From the NCBI GenBank assembly GCA_001873745.1, contig MNZQ01000087.1, forward strand, positions 1 through 37,845: 37,845 nt of DNA, in the 5' to 3' direction. Each line of letters starts with the position of its first letter. Position 1 is the stretch's first letter. Origin of the DNA: Syntrophaceae bacterium CG2_30_58_14 (GTDB lineage: Bacteria; Desulfobacterota; Syntrophia; Syntrophales; UBA5619). Shown here one piece after another: positions 7,480 through 17,343 of the stretch. A model generated the notes under the pieces. It saw only the letters and a program-made list of their open reading frames with translations. It was not told the DNA's origin and did not search any database. The translations under genes and the position numbers were made by a program.

Positions 7480-9485
7480 CAGGCGAATCCAGAAAGTGGA
7501 TGAAATTCCGAATTGCGACGTTGCTGGCTATCTTCCTGGTGCTTTTCATCGCCCTCGCCTCGCGCGCCTTTCAACTGCAGATCCTGTCCGGCAAGGCGCT
7601 GAAGGCCCTTGCCCAAAAGCAGCATACGCAGATCCTTCTGCTGCAGCCGGAAAGGGGGATCATCTTCGACCGGAACGGCGAAAAGATGGCCGCCACCATC
7701 ATGGCCGATTCCGTCTTCACCGATCCGTCCAAGATCGACAACCCCGGCGAGGTGGCCGGGCGGCTCGCCGCCATTCTCCAGACAGACAGGGAAGTCCTTC
7801 AGAAGAAACTGTCCGGCGCGAAGAATTTCCGCTGGCTCGCCCGGGGAATCACCCCCGAACAGGCCAGTCTCGTGCAGGGGATGGGCGTCGACGGAATCTT
7901 CAGCATCAAGGAACCCAAACGTTACTATCCCAGCGGCGAACTGGCCGGCCATCTGATCGGCTTTGTCGGCAGCGACTCCACCGGTCTTGAAGGGCTTGAG
8001 CTGCGCTATGACCGCTACCTGAAGGGCGCCCCCGAAAAGCTGATCTGGACGAGGGACGCCAAGGGGAAGCGGCTCTATCCCCGCGTGGAGAGACCTGAAA
8101 CCGCCCAGAAGGAGAATTACAATCTCGTTCTGACCATCGATAACCGCATTCAGCACTTGGTGGAATCCCATCTGAAAGCCGCCGTAAAGGACAAAGGCGC
8201 CAAGGGGGGATTCGCCATCGTCATGGATCCCCGGACGGGAGAAATCCTGGCCCTGGCCAACGAGTTGGGATTCGACCCCAACCATTTCTCCGCGGTCAAC
8301 CCCGCCACCGGGAAAAACAAGGCGATCACCGATAGTTTTGATCCCGGGTCCACCTTCAAGCCGTTTCTGGTGGCAGCCGCCCTTGAAGAGGGGGCCGTCA
8401 AGGAAACGGATGTGCTCAACTGCGAAAACGGCCGTTATGCGATCGCCGACCGGGTGTTCCACGAGGCGAACCACAAGCGTCATGGCGCGCTCAGCGTACA
8501 CGACATCCTCAAATATTCAAGCAACATCGGCGCGGTCAAGATCTCCGAGAAACTCGGCAAGGAGAAATTCTACCAATACATCCGCAAGTTCGGGTTCGGC
8601 GCCAAAACCGGAATTGATCTTCCGGGCGAGGTAAGCGGGCTCCTCCGGCCGGTGGAGAAATGGACCCGCGTGGACGCGGCAACCGTCGCCTTTGGCCAGG
8701 GGATCTCCGTCACGGCCATCCAACTCATCACCGCCCTCTCCAGCGTCGCCAACCAGGGGGTCCTGATGAAGCCTTTCATCGTCCGCGGGCTCATGGACCG
8801 GAAGGGAAACCTCGTTCAGACCTATCATGCCAGCCCGGTCCGCCGGGTCATCTCCCCCGAGACGGCAAAGCGTCTCACCGCCATCCTGACCGACGTGGTC
8901 GGCATGGAAGACGGAACCGGCAAGCGTGCCCGCATCGTAAACGTCGCCGTCGCCGGGAAGACGGGCACGTCGCAGAAATTCGATTTTGCCCGGCGCGCCT
9001 ACTCCTCGGAGAGGGTCAGGACCTCCTTCATGGGGTTCTTTCCGTCGGAGGACCCGCAGATTGCGATCCTGGTCGTTCTCGACGAACCGCAACGGGACCG
9101 GTGGGGCGGCGTGGCCGCGGCCCCGGTCTTCAAGAATATCGGGGAACAGCTTCTGACCCGCTTCAAAACGAACATCCGGGAGAACCCCCTTGGGGACACC
9201 TTGCCGCAAGGTGTCCCCAAGGAAAAGCCGGTCATCGACGACCTGAAGGTCCGGCTTGCATCCGTCCCGGCGCCGCCTACAGACCGGTCGGAGACGGAGA
9301 CCGACGAGACCGCCGTGCCGAACTTCCGGGGAATGACGATCCGCGAGGTCGTCAGGAAATCGAAAGAAAAAGGGATCGAGGTACGTGTCATCGGAAGCGG
9401 TTGGGCGATCGCTCAGCAGCCGGCAGCCGGGATGCCCGCGCCGGAGGACCGCCTCTGCACCGTTACCTTCGGGATGGGTTCTTAA
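7476..9485 (+). CDS. ftsI: Septal peptidoglycan transpeptidase FtsI (PBP3) with C-terminal PASTA domain
   Basis: The 669-aa class B penicillin-binding protein has an N-terminal membrane helix (FRIATLLAIFLVLFIALASRAF) and a PBP dimerisation domain. Its transpeptidase domain carries SxxK in PGSTFKPF (S292, K295), SSN (348-350) and KTGT (495-498). Residues about 613-669 (AVPNFRGMTIREVV...) form a single PASTA repeat, absent from E. coli FtsI but found in SpoVD and many deltaproteobacterial homologues. It cross-links septal peptidoglycan made by FtsW. The ATG at 7476 overlaps the ftsL stop; the track start at 7281 lies within ftsL and is rejected. The linker before PASTA contains a perfect 16-bp inverted repeat that is translated in frame. 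Confidence 0.96.
   Translation: MTGESRKWMKFRIATLLAIFLVLFIALASRAFQLQILSGKALKALAQKQHTQILLLQPERGIIFDRNGEKMAATIMADSVFTDPSKIDNPGEVAGRLAAILQTDREVLQKKLSGAKNFRWLARGITPEQASLVQGMGVDGIFSIKEPKRYYPSGELAGHLIGFVGSDSTGLEGLELRYDRYLKGAPEKLIWTRDAKGKRLYPRVERPETAQKENYNLVLTIDNRIQHLVESHLKAAVKDKGAKGGFAIVMDPRTGEILALANELGFDPNHFSAVNPATGKNKAITDSFDPGSTFKPFLVAAALEEGAVKETDVLNCENGRYAIADRVFHEANHKRHGALSVHDILKYSSNIGAVKISEKLGKEKFYQYIRKFGFGAKTGIDLPGEVSGLLRPVEKWTRVDAATVAFGQGISVTAIQLITALSSVANQGVLMKPFIVRGLMDRKGNLVQTYHASPVRRVISPETAKRLTAILTDVVGMEDGTGKRARIVNVAVAGKTGTSQKFDFARRAYSSERVRTSFMGFFPSEDPQIAILVVLDEPQRDRWGGVAAAPVFKNIGEQLLTRFKTNIRENPLGDTLPQGVPKEKPVIDDLKVRLASVPAPPTDRSETETDETAVPNFRGMTIREVVRKSKEKGIEVRVIGSGWAIAQQPAAGMPAPEDRLCTVTFGMGS
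9188..9222. repeat. Perfect palindrome (16-bp arms, 3-nt loop) inside ftsI
   Basis: CCTTGGGGACACCTTG (9188-9203), loop CCG, then the exact reverse complement (9207-9222). It encodes PLGDTLPQGVPK in the linker between the transpeptidase and PASTA domains. Its GGGGACA/TGTCCCC outer segments match those of the three palindromes at 17.3, 24.7 and 31.4 kb, but the inner sequence differs. It is not followed by a T run, so it does not look like an intrinsic terminator. Confidence 0.85.
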
Positions 9486-9494
9486 AGGTGTCCG

Positions 9495-11027
9495 ATGCGA
9501 CTTCCGCAGTTGATGAAGGGAATCGAAACCATCGGGATCACGGGAGATCCGGACGGGGAAGTGCGCTCCGTCCGTTACGACTCACGCCGGTGTGAAAAGA
9601 ACAGTCTCTTTGTCGCGATCGCCGGCCTCAAGACGGACGGCCATCAATTCATCGGCGACGCCCTGGCCCACGGCGCCCGTTTTATCATCCATGAGCGGGA
9701 CTTCACCCCGCCCGCCGACGTTACGGCCATCCGTGTCCGCAACAGCCGTCAGGTTCTCGGCCGCCTGGGAAGGAATTTCTTCGGCCACCCCTCCGCTTCT
9801 CTCTGTCTGATTGCGGTGGTGGGAACGAACGGAAAGACCACCATCACCTACCTTCTGGAGGCGATCCTCCGGGCCGCGGGCCATTTGGTTGGCATCCTGG
9901 GAACGGTCAACTACCGATACGGCGACAAGAGTTTCCCCGCGCCAAACACCACACCCGAATCCTTCGAGATGCAGCGGATTCTCCGGGAGATGACCGATCA
10001 CGGGGTCACCCACTGCGTGGCCGAGGTTTCCTCCCACGCGATCGACCTTGGCAGGGTCGATGAGTGCGCGTTCGACCTGGGGATCTTCACCAATCTCACA
10101 CAGGACCACCTCGATTACCACCGAACCATGGAAAACTACTTCCAGGCCAAAAAGCGCTTTTTTTCCGAGATTCTCCCCGGCGGTGGGAAAAACCGCCCCC
10201 GGCGGATGATCGTCAACGGCGACGATCCCTTTGGGCAGCGGATCATCCGGGAAGTCGGAGGCGGCTGCATCACGTACGGTCTCGACAACCCCTGCGATGT
10301 CCATCCAAAACCCTTTCATCTCTCCCTCGGGGGGATCGACGCGAAGCTGAACTTCGGGGACGAAGCGCTCAATATCACATCCCCCCTGATGGGAAGATTC
10401 AATCTCTACAACATCCTTGCCGCGGCGGCGGCGGCCCGCGCCATCGGGATCCCCGGACGGGCCATCCGGAGCGGGATCGCCGGTCTGACCCAGGTCCCGG
10501 GACGGCTTGAAAAAGTGAGCGCGGCGGGGCAGCCCACCGTTTTTGTCGATTACGCCCACACGGAGGACGCCCTGAAGCGGGTCCTCCAGAATCTGACCCT
10601 CTTCCGGACGGAAAGAATCATCACCGTTTTCGGGTGCGGCGGGGATCGGGACCGCGGGAAGAGACCGCTCATGGGCCAGGCCGCTGCGACTTACAGCGAT
10701 CTGACCATCGTAACCTCGGATAACCCGCGGACGGAAGATCCCATCGAGATCATCCGGGAGATCGAAACGGGCATCCGGGCGCCGAAATTCACCGATATCC
10801 AGGAATCCCGACGAATTCCGGCGCCAAGAGGCTACCTTGTCCTCCCCGACCGGAGAGCGGCCATCGCCGCAGCCATCGGTCTCGCCGGGCCTGCGGACAT
10901 CGTCCTCATCGCCGGAAAGGGCCACGAGGATTACCAGATCGTCGGCAGCCGGAAGTTTCCCTTCGACGATCGGTCGATCGCACGGGAGGAACTGAGGCTT
11001 TGGCAAACCGGGAGGGAAGGATCATGA
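9495..11027 (+). CDS. murE: UDP-MurNAc-L-Ala-D-Glu:meso-diaminopimelate ligase MurE
   Basis: The 510-aa cytoplasmic ligase has the Mur ATP-binding loop VGTNGKTT (about 109-116) and the DNPR motif (409-412), which marks meso-diaminopimelate rather than lysine as the added amino acid. Other family segments are the N-terminal DSRRCEKNSLFVAIAG, the central TNLTQDHLDYHRTMENY, and the C-terminal IAGKGHEDYQI. It adds the third residue of the stem peptide. AAAGGTG precedes the ATG, 9 nt after ftsI. The stop overlaps the murF start (ATGA). The DNPR motif supports a Gram-negative-type DAP wall. Confidence 0.97.
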   Translation: MRLPQLMKGIETIGITGDPDGEVRSVRYDSRRCEKNSLFVAIAGLKTDGHQFIGDALAHGARFIIHERDFTPPADVTAIRVRNSRQVLGRLGRNFFGHPSASLCLIAVVGTNGKTTITYLLEAILRAAGHLVGILGTVNYRYGDKSFPAPNTTPESFEMQRILREMTDHGVTHCVAEVSSHAIDLGRVDECAFDLGIFTNLTQDHLDYHRTMENYFQAKKRFFSEILPGGGKNRPRRMIVNGDDPFGQRIIREVGGGCITYGLDNPCDVHPKPFHLSLGGIDAKLNFGDEALNITSPLMGRFNLYNILAAAAAARAIGIPGRAIRSGIAGLTQVPGRLEKVSAAGQPTVFVDYAHTEDALKRVLQNLTLFRTERIITVFGCGGDRDRGKRPLMGQAAATYSDLTIVTSDNPRTEDPIEIIREIETGIRAPKFTDIQESRRIPAPRGYLVLPDRRAAIAAAIGLAGPADIVLIAGKGHEDYQIVGSRKFPFDDRSIAREELRLWQTGREGS

Positions 11028-12454
11028 CGGACGCGGCGCCAATCCTTTCCGCCGGGGAGATTCTGAAGGCCACGGGGGGCGCCCCGCTTCGGGGCGGGCG
11101 CGGCTGGTCCTGCAGAGGGATCTCCACGGACACGCGAACCTTGGCCGCAGGGGACCTTTTCATTGCCCTTGCCGGGGAAAATTTCGACGGCCACGATTGT
11201 CTGGCCAAGGCCGCCAAACGCGGCGCCGCCGGGCTCCTGATCCGTGCGGATGCGGCGAAGAAACTTGCCATCACGCCGGGAGAGCTCCCGGTGATCGTCG
11301 TTTCGGACACGCTGACGGCGCTGGGGGCCATCGCCCGCGACTGGCGGTTGCGATTCCCGATCCCGGTGGTTGCGATCACCGGAAGCTCCGGGAAGACCAC
11401 GACGAAGGAGATGATCGCGACGATCGCCTCCCGCACGCGGAACACCCTGAAGACGGAAGGCAACCTGAACAACCAAATCGGCCTGCCGCTGACCCTGCTC
11501 CGACTGCGGAAGAGTCACGAACTCGCCATCGTCGAAATGGGGACGAACAGCCCGGGAGAGATCGCGCTGCTTGCGGCCATCGCCGTACCGGACGTTGGTC
11601 TGATCACAAACATCGGTCCCGCCCACATCGAGGGATTGGGTTCCCTTGAGGCGATCCGGGAGGAGAAGGGATCTCTTTTTGAGTTCATGGCCGGACAGGG
11701 CTGGGCGATCCTCAACTACGACGATCCGGAGATCGGCCTCCTTGCGGGGCGCCGGCAGGGGAAACGGGTGACCTTCGGCCTCGGCCCGGGCGCCACAATC
11801 ACCGCCCGGAGGATCGAAACGGCCGGACCGGAGGGGGTGCGTTTCGACCTCGTCATCGACGGAATCGGCGCCCCGGTTTTCCTGGCCGCCGCCGGGGAAC
11901 ATAACGTCAGAAACGCCTTGGCCGCCGCCGCCGCCGCGTGGGCGCTCGGCTTCCACTTTAGCGAGATCGCGGCGGGACTTGCCGCTTTTTGTCCGGTCCC
12001 GGGGAGGACCGAGATCCGGCAACTCGGAAACGGCGCCTACCTGATCATCGATACCTACAACGCCAATCCCGCCTCGGTGCGGGAGGCGCTCTTGACCCTG
12101 CAGGGGCTTCGGGGAAACGGAAAAGCCTTCGTGATCCTGGGCGATATGCTGGAGTTGGGAGAACGGTCGGCGGAATGGCATGGGAAAATCGGAGCGCTCC
12201 TTGCGGATACAGACATTCAGGATCTGTTTCTCAAAGGATCGCTGACGAAAGCCCTGGCGGCCGGGGCGATCCGCATGGGGTTTCCGGCGGAGCGGATTGC
12301 GTTTTTCGACGACCCGCAACCGGTTGTCTCTTCCCTCCGCTCCCGGCTGAAAAAGGGCGACTGGGTTCTGATCAAGGGATCCCGAAAGATGAAGATGGAA
12401 GCGGTAGCGGAAAAGTTGATTGCGGAATTTGACCGGAAACCGCAAACGGTGTAG
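11024..12454 (+). CDS. murF: UDP-MurNAc-tripeptide:D-Ala-D-Ala ligase MurF
   Basis: The 476-aa protein has the N-terminal MurF substrate domain (GISTDTRTLAAGDLFIALAGENFDGH), the ATP loop GSSGKTTTKEM (about 120-130), TNIGPAHIEGLGS, and the C-terminal YNANPASVREAL and LGDMLELGERS motifs. It adds D-Ala-D-Ala to complete the UDP-MurNAc-pentapeptide. The ATG at 11024, with GGGAGGGAAGG just upstream and overlapping the murE stop, is preferred to the TTG at 11000. No ddl gene for making D-Ala-D-Ala is in this cluster, so it must be encoded elsewhere. Confidence 0.96.
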   Translation: MTDAAPILSAGEILKATGGAPLRGGRGWSCRGISTDTRTLAAGDLFIALAGENFDGHDCLAKAAKRGAAGLLIRADAAKKLAITPGELPVIVVSDTLTALGAIARDWRLRFPIPVVAITGSSGKTTTKEMIATIASRTRNTLKTEGNLNNQIGLPLTLLRLRKSHELAIVEMGTNSPGEIALLAAIAVPDVGLITNIGPAHIEGLGSLEAIREEKGSLFEFMAGQGWAILNYDDPEIGLLAGRRQGKRVTFGLGPGATITARRIETAGPEGVRFDLVIDGIGAPVFLAAAGEHNVRNALAAAAAAWALGFHFSEIAAGLAAFCPVPGRTEIRQLGNGAYLIIDTYNANPASVREALLTLQGLRGNGKAFVILGDMLELGERSAEWHGKIGALLADTDIQDLFLKGSLTKALAAGAIRMGFPAERIAFFDDPQPVVSSLRSRLKKGDWVLIKGSRKMKMEAVAEKLIAEFDRKPQTV

Positions 12455-12502
12455 GGTGCGCCGCTTGAAAAAACAACGGATGCATCAGGAAGGCTTCAAG
12501 AA

Positions 12503-13582
12503 ATGATTTTTCATCTTTTATATCCGCTACATGTCACATACTCATTTTTTAATGTCTTCCGGTACATCACCTTCCGGACGATCTATGCGGCGATCACCGC
12601 CCTCGTGATCTGTTTTGTTGTCGGTCCCTGGCTCATCCGCAAGCTGCAGGAACTCCAGATCGGCCAGACGATCCGCGAGGATGGACCGAACTCGCATCTT
12701 GCGAAAAAAGGGACGCCGACCATGGGCGGCATCCTGATCATCTTTGCCGTCGCCATCTCCACGCTCCTCTGGGCAAACCTGACCGTCGGCTATATCTGGC
12801 TCGTGATCATGGTCATGGTCGGATTCGGTCTCATCGGTTTCCTCGACGACTACCGGAAGATCACCCGGCAGGACAGCCGGGGCTTGCCGGGAAAGGTCCG
12901 GCTGGCCGCGGAGATCGTGATCGCACTGTTCGTCAGCATCATCCTTTATATCAAACCGGGGTTCAACCCGAACGTAACCATCCCTTTTTTCAAGACGGTC
13001 CTGCCAAACCTGGGATGGGGCTACATCGTGCTTACGACCTTCATCATCGTGGGCGCCGCAAACGCGGTCAATCTGACCGACGGCCTGGACGGTCTCGCCA
13101 TCGGCCCGGCGATCACCTGCTTCATGACCTACCTCCTGTTCGCCTATTTTGCCGGCAACGTCAAGATCGCGGCGTATCTGCAGATCCCCTACGTGGCGGG
13201 AACCGGTGAGCTGGCGATCTTCTGCGGCGCGGTCGTCGGCGCCGGGATCGGCTTCCTCTGGTACAACGCCTATCCCGCGGAGGTCTTCATGGGGGACGTC
13301 GGCTCCCTCTCGCTGGGCGGCGCCCTGGGCGCCCTCGCCATCCTGACGAAGCAGGAGATCCTCTTGGCCATCGTCGGCGGGATTTTCGTCTTGGAGACCT
13401 TCTCGGTCATCTTTCAGGTTGGCTGGTTCAAACTCTCCGGCGGACGGAGGATCTTCCGGATGGCCCCGATCCACCACCATTTCGAGCTCAGGGGGTGGCC
13501 CGAGCCCAAGGTGATCGTCCGCTTCTGGATTATCTCCGTGCTGCTGGCGCTCGTAGCCATCAGCACGTTGAAATTGAGGTAA
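12503..13582 (+). CDS. mraY: Phospho-MurNAc-pentapeptide translocase MraY
   Basis: The 359-aa polytopic membrane protein (about ten helices) transfers phospho-MurNAc-pentapeptide to undecaprenyl phosphate to form lipid I. Signatures are [12 protein letters not shown] (near 68), [16 protein letters not shown] (near 113), [13 protein letters not shown] (190-202), [18 protein letters not shown], and the histidine cluster [11 protein letters not shown] near the C-terminus. Length is normal. It follows murF after 48 nt and precedes murD by 10 nt. Confidence 0.97.
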   Translation: MIFHLLYPLHVTYSFFNVFRYITFRTIYAAITALVICFVVGPWLIRKLQELQIGQTIREDGPNSHLAKKGTPTMGGILIIFAVAISTLLWANLTVGYIWLVIMVMVGFGLIGFLDDYRKITRQDSRGLPGKVRLAAEIVIALFVSIILYIKPGFNPNVTIPFFKTVLPNLGWGYIVLTTFIIVGAANAVNLTDGLDGLAIGPAITCFMTYLLFAYFAGNVKIAAYLQIPYVAGTGELAIFCGAVVGAGIGFLWYNAYPAEVFMGDVGSLSLGGALGALAILTKQEILLAIVGGIFVLETFSVIFQVGWFKLSGGRRIFRMAPIHHHFELRGWPEPKVIVRFWIISVLLALVAISTLKLR

Positions 13583-13592
13583 AGGGAACGCG

Positions 13593-14945
13593 ATGGATCT
13601 GAAAGCAAAAAAAGTGGCGGTCATTGGCGTCGGGAAAACGGGGCTCGCAACGGCCCGTTTCCTTGCGGGCCGGGAAGCCCGGATCGCGGTGACCGACTTA
13701 AAGCCCCGATCTGCCTGGGGAGAAGCCTCGGCCGCGCTGGAGAGTCTGCACGCGGCGCTGACCGTCGCCCCCTACGGACCGGAGATCCTGACCGATGCCG
13801 ATCTCGTCGTCCCCTCGCCGGGGGTTTATCCGGACAATCCGATCCTGGCCGAGGCGGTCCGGCGGGGGATCCCCGTGCTGAGCGAGATTGAACTCGCCTG
13901 GCGATTTCTCAAGACCCCGCTTGTCGCCATCACCGGCACGAACGGCAAGACGACGGTCACCTCTCTGATCGGCGAGATCCTCCGCGGGGCGGGGAAAAAG
14001 GTTTTTGTCGGCGGGAACATCGGCGCCCCGCTGATCGGCTACGTTGACGGGCCGCAGGGCGCGGACTGGGCGGTGGTGGAGGTAAGCAGTTTCCAGCTCC
14101 AGTGGGCGCAGACGTTTCATCCCCGGATCGCCGTGCTTTTGAACGTCACCACCGACCATATCGACTACCACGGGAGCTTCCATGCGTACCGGAAGATCAA
14201 GGAGGGGATCTTTGCCCGCCAGAACGCCTCAGACCTCGCAATCCTGAATGCGGACGAAGAAACCACGGCATCGTTGCGCGAGCGTCTGACCGCCCGGACG
14301 GAGCTCTTCAGCTCCTCCGACGCCGTTGACCACGGGATGTTCCTCTCTGGAGAGACCCTCGTTCACCTCCTCCCCGCGGGGGAGAAAGAGGAATATCCGC
14401 TGGCCATGATTCATCTTCCCGGACGACACAACTGCGAAAACGTGATGGCGGCGATCCTCGCGGCCCGGGCTTGCGGCTGCCCCCCCCGGGTGATCATCCG
14501 GGGGGTTGGCGGCTTCCGGGGGATCGCCCACCGGATCGAATACGCCGGGGAGAAAAACGGCGTCCTCTTCTACGACGATTCCAAGGGGACCAACGTCGGC
14601 GCCGTCATGCGGGCGCTTTTGAGCTTCTCTCAACCGGTCGTCCTCCTGCTCGGGGGGAGGGACAAGGAGGGGGATTTTCAGACCCTGGCCCCACTGATCC
14701 GCCGGGGGGTGAAGGAGATGGTTCTCTTCGGCGAGGCGAGGGAGAAGATCAACGGCCTGGTCGGCGGCGTGGTCAAGACAACCCTCGCACCGACGATGAA
14801 AGAGGCGATGGAAAAGGCCTACAGCTCCGCATCGGCCGGCGACGTCGTCCTCCTCTCGCCGGGGTGCGCCAGCTTCGACGAATTCAAGGACTACAAGGAG
14901 CGGGGCGACCGTTTCCAGGAATGGGTCAGGCAGCCAAAGGGATGA
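13593..14945 (+). CDS. murD: UDP-MurNAc-L-alanine:D-glutamate ligase MurD
   Basis: The 450-aa cytoplasmic ligase starts with a Rossmann-like UDP-binding domain (KKVAVIGVGKTGLATARFL) and has the ATP loop TGTNGKTT (about 114-121), NVTTDHIDYHGSFHAYRKIK, the HRIEY segment with YDDSKGTN, and LLLGGRDKEGDF near the C-terminus. It adds D-Glu to UDP-MurNAc-L-Ala. AAAGGGAAC lies upstream of the ATG. The stop overlaps the ftsW start (ATGA), which indicates coupling. Confidence 0.97.
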   Translation: MDLKAKKVAVIGVGKTGLATARFLAGREARIAVTDLKPRSAWGEASAALESLHAALTVAPYGPEILTDADLVVPSPGVYPDNPILAEAVRRGIPVLSEIELAWRFLKTPLVAITGTNGKTTVTSLIGEILRGAGKKVFVGGNIGAPLIGYVDGPQGADWAVVEVSSFQLQWAQTFHPRIAVLLNVTTDHIDYHGSFHAYRKIKEGIFARQNASDLAILNADEETTASLRERLTARTELFSSSDAVDHGMFLSGETLVHLLPAGEKEEYPLAMIHLPGRHNCENVMAAILAARACGCPPRVIIRGVGGFRGIAHRIEYAGEKNGVLFYDDSKGTNVGAVMRALLSFSQPVVLLLGGRDKEGDFQTLAPLIRRGVKEMVLFGEAREKINGLVGGVVKTTLAPTMKEAMEKAYSSASAGDVVLLSPGCASFDEFKDYKERGDRFQEWVRQPKG

Positions 14946-16048
14946 AAAGGCGAGCCGAAAACGAAAAGAAACCGGATCTGATCCTGCTTTTGGTCACGCT
15001 GCTCCTCGTGACCGTCGGGACGGTGATGATTTACAGCTCCAGCTCCATCCTCGCGATGGAACGGTTCCGCGACGGTCAGTTCTTTCTCAAAAAGCAGCTT
15101 TTCTTCCTCTGTCTCGGCCTGGGAGTGATGGCGCTCGCAACCCGCGTTTCCTATTACAAGCTTCGGAAACTGGCCTGGCCCGGCATCATCCTGTCGGCCT
15201 TTTTCCTGCTTTTGATCTGGGTTCCCCATCTGGGGATCCGTGCCGGCGGCGCCGTGCGCTGGCTCAACCTCGGGCTCTTCTCCTTTCAGGTCTCCGAAAT
15301 GGTCAAGGTCGCGCTGATCCTCTTCCTCGCCCATTTTCTGACGGAGAAGGTCAACCATATCCGCGAATTCCGCGAGGGGATGCTGATCCCCCTCGGCATC
15401 ACGGGAACCCTGGTCGGCCTGATCCTGCTCCAGCCGGATTTCGGCACGACGTTCATCCTCGCGCTCATCACCTTTCTGATGATCTTTCTGGCCGGCGGCC
15501 GGATCGTCCACATAGCGGGCCTGGCCGCGCTCTCTCTCCCCGTCGCCCTCTGGCTCCTCCTCCACAAGAGCTACCGCCTGGCCCGCCTGACGGCGTTTCT
15601 CGACCCCTGGAAGGACCCCCGCCATTCGGGGTTTCAGATCATCCAGTCGCTGATCTCCTTCGGATCCGGCGGCGCTTTCGGCGTGGGGATCGGGGACGGA
15701 ATGCAGAAACTCTTCTATCTCCCGGAACCCCATACGGATTTTATCCTCTCGGTGATTGCCGAGGAGAGCGGCTTCATCGGCGTTGGGCTGATTCTGCTGC
15801 TCTACATCATCCTGATCGTCCGCGGTTTCCGGATTTCGCTGAAGGCCCCGGATCGGTTCGGAAACCTGCTGGCCGCGGGGCTCACGATGATGCTTGCGCT
15901 GGAGGCATTCATCAACATCGCGGGCGTGATGGGGCTCATCCCGCTGAAGGGGCTCGCCCTCCCGTTTCTCAGTTACGGGGGCACCTCCTTGATGATGTCC
16001 CTTGCGGGGGTGGGGATATTGTTGAATATATCCTCTTATGAGTCATGA
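14942..16048 (+). CDS. ftsW: Septal peptidoglycan glycosyltransferase FtsW (SEDS family)
   Basis: The 368-aa SEDS protein has about ten membrane helices. Family motifs include VTVGTVMIYSSSS in the first helix, AGGAVRWLNLGLFSFQVSEMVKVALILFLA, LLQPDFGTTFILALI, GLGDG-type GVGIGDGMQKLFYLPEPHTDFI, and LKGLALPFLSYGGTSLMMSLAGVG near the end. It polymerises lipid II at the septum with FtsI. The ATG at 14942 overlaps the murD stop; the track start at 14471 runs through murD in another frame and is rejected. The catalytic Asp of the SEDS family probably corresponds to the PDFGT aspartate or its neighbour. Confidence 0.95.
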   Translation: MKRRAENEKKPDLILLLVTLLLVTVGTVMIYSSSSILAMERFRDGQFFLKKQLFFLCLGLGVMALATRVSYYKLRKLAWPGIILSAFFLLLIWVPHLGIRAGGAVRWLNLGLFSFQVSEMVKVALILFLAHFLTEKVNHIREFREGMLIPLGITGTLVGLILLQPDFGTTFILALITFLMIFLAGGRIVHIAGLAALSLPVALWLLLHKSYRLARLTAFLDPWKDPRHSGFQIIQSLISFGSGGAFGVGIGDGMQKLFYLPEPHTDFILSVIAEESGFIGVGLILLLYIILIVRGFRISLKAPDRFGNLLAAGLTMMLALEAFINIAGVMGLIPLKGLALPFLSYGGTSLMMSLAGVGILLNISSYES

Positions 16049-16075
16049 CGACGCCGTTTTGGATTTTTTAAAAAT

Positions 16076-17311
16076 ATGGATGAGAGAAGAGTCGAAAAAC
16101 AGAATCCCGGCGATCCGCTAACGGCGGCGCCCGCACCCCGACGGAAGGGGGCCGGGGCGGAGGAAAAGCCCTGCGGCCCATCTTCGGATCGCCGCGGCGT
16201 CGGGATGATCATCGCCGGCGGCGGGACGGGCGGCCACCTCTTCCCGGGTATCGCGATCGCCGAGGAGTTCCTGCGGAGAGATCCGGCCAACCGCGTCCTG
16301 TTCATCGGCACAAAACGGGGGCTGGAGCAGAAGATCCTGGGCGGACTCGGTTTCCCCCTCCGGACGCTCAAGGTGGAAGGCCTGAAGGGGCGGGGTCCGG
16401 TTCGGATTCTAAGCTCCCTCCTCAAAATCCCGGGCAGCCTGATCGCCTCCTTCCAAATCCTCCGCGCGTTTCAACCCGCCGTCGTCGTCGGCGTGGGCGG
16501 GTACGCCTCGGGACCGGCGGTCCTCGCCGCCCGGCTGTTGGGTTTGAAAACGGCGATTGCCGAGCAGAACGCCTTTCCGGGCCTGACCAACCGGATCCTC
16601 GGTCACTTCGTCCACCGGATCTTCGTGAGTTTCCAGGTGTCGTCGCGCTGGTTTCCTGCCGATCGAACCCAGGTCACCGGGAACCCAATCCGTTCGGCCT
16701 TCCTCGCGGATCAAATGAAGACCGGAGAACGCGATCCGCGTTTCACCCTGCTGATCTTCGGCGGAAGCCAGGGGTCGCACGCGATCAACCGGATCGCCAT
16801 GGACGCCCTCGACAGCCTCGGTGAGCTGAAGGAGCGGCTCCGCTTTGTCCATCAGGCGGGGGAGAAGGATCGGGAGACGGTCGAAGATGGCTACCGGAAA
16901 CGGGGCTTCGCGGCAGAGGTGACCCCGTTCATCGTGGACATGGCCGCGGCTTACCGGACGGCGGACCTGCTGCTGTGCCGGGCCGGCGCGACCTCCATCG
17001 CGGAGATCACCGCCGGCGGGAAGGCGGCCATTCTGATCCCCTTCCCCTTCGCCGTGAACGACCATCAGACAAAGAATGCCGAGATCCTCGTCCGTGCCGG
17101 CGCGGCGGAGATGATCCCGGAGAAGGAACTGAACGGCCGGCGACTGGCGGCGGCGATCGCAAGGCTCTGCCGCCATCCGGAGGAGATCCAAAAAATGGAA
17201 AAGGCTTCCGCCTCCCTGGGCAACATCCACGCGGCGGCGACCATCGTCGGCGCCTGTCTGGGGCTCATCGAAGACCGGCAGCCCGCGGAATGCCGCGGAG
17301 GTGCAAAATGA
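16076..17311 (+). CDS. murG: Lipid II synthase MurG (UDP-GlcNAc transferase)
   Basis: This GT28 glycosyltransferase transfers GlcNAc to lipid I on the inner membrane face to make lipid II. Motifs seen are [21 protein letters not shown] (from about residue 46), [53 protein letters not shown] and the UDP-GlcNAc site [26 protein letters not shown]. As called from ATG 16076 it has 411 aa, with a charged, proline-rich 43-residue extension that MurG normally lacks and no good ribosome binding site. A start near 16205 ([11 protein letters not shown]) would give the usual length of about 368 aa. I keep the longer form with that caution. Confidence 0.93.
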   Translation: MDERRVEKQNPGDPLTAAPAPRRKGAGAEEKPCGPSSDRRGVGMIIAGGGTGGHLFPGIAIAEEFLRRDPANRVLFIGTKRGLEQKILGGLGFPLRTLKVEGLKGRGPVRILSSLLKIPGSLIASFQILRAFQPAVVVGVGGYASGPAVLAARLLGLKTAIAEQNAFPGLTNRILGHFVHRIFVSFQVSSRWFPADRTQVTGNPIRSAFLADQMKTGERDPRFTLLIFGGSQGSHAINRIAMDALDSLGELKERLRFVHQAGEKDRETVEDGYRKRGFAAEVTPFIVDMAAAYRTADLLLCRAGATSIAEITAGGKAAILIPFPFAVNDHQTKNAEILVRAGAAEMIPEKELNGRRLAAAIARLCRHPEEIQKMEKASASLGNIHAAATIVGACLGLIEDRQPAECRGGAK

Positions 17312-17343
17312 AAGCGGGTTTCGCCCCCTTTTCCACAGTTTCC

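Noticed and set aside
9188-9222. ftsI palindrome as an intrinsic terminator
   Set aside because: It is in frame within the gene and has no T tract in either direction.
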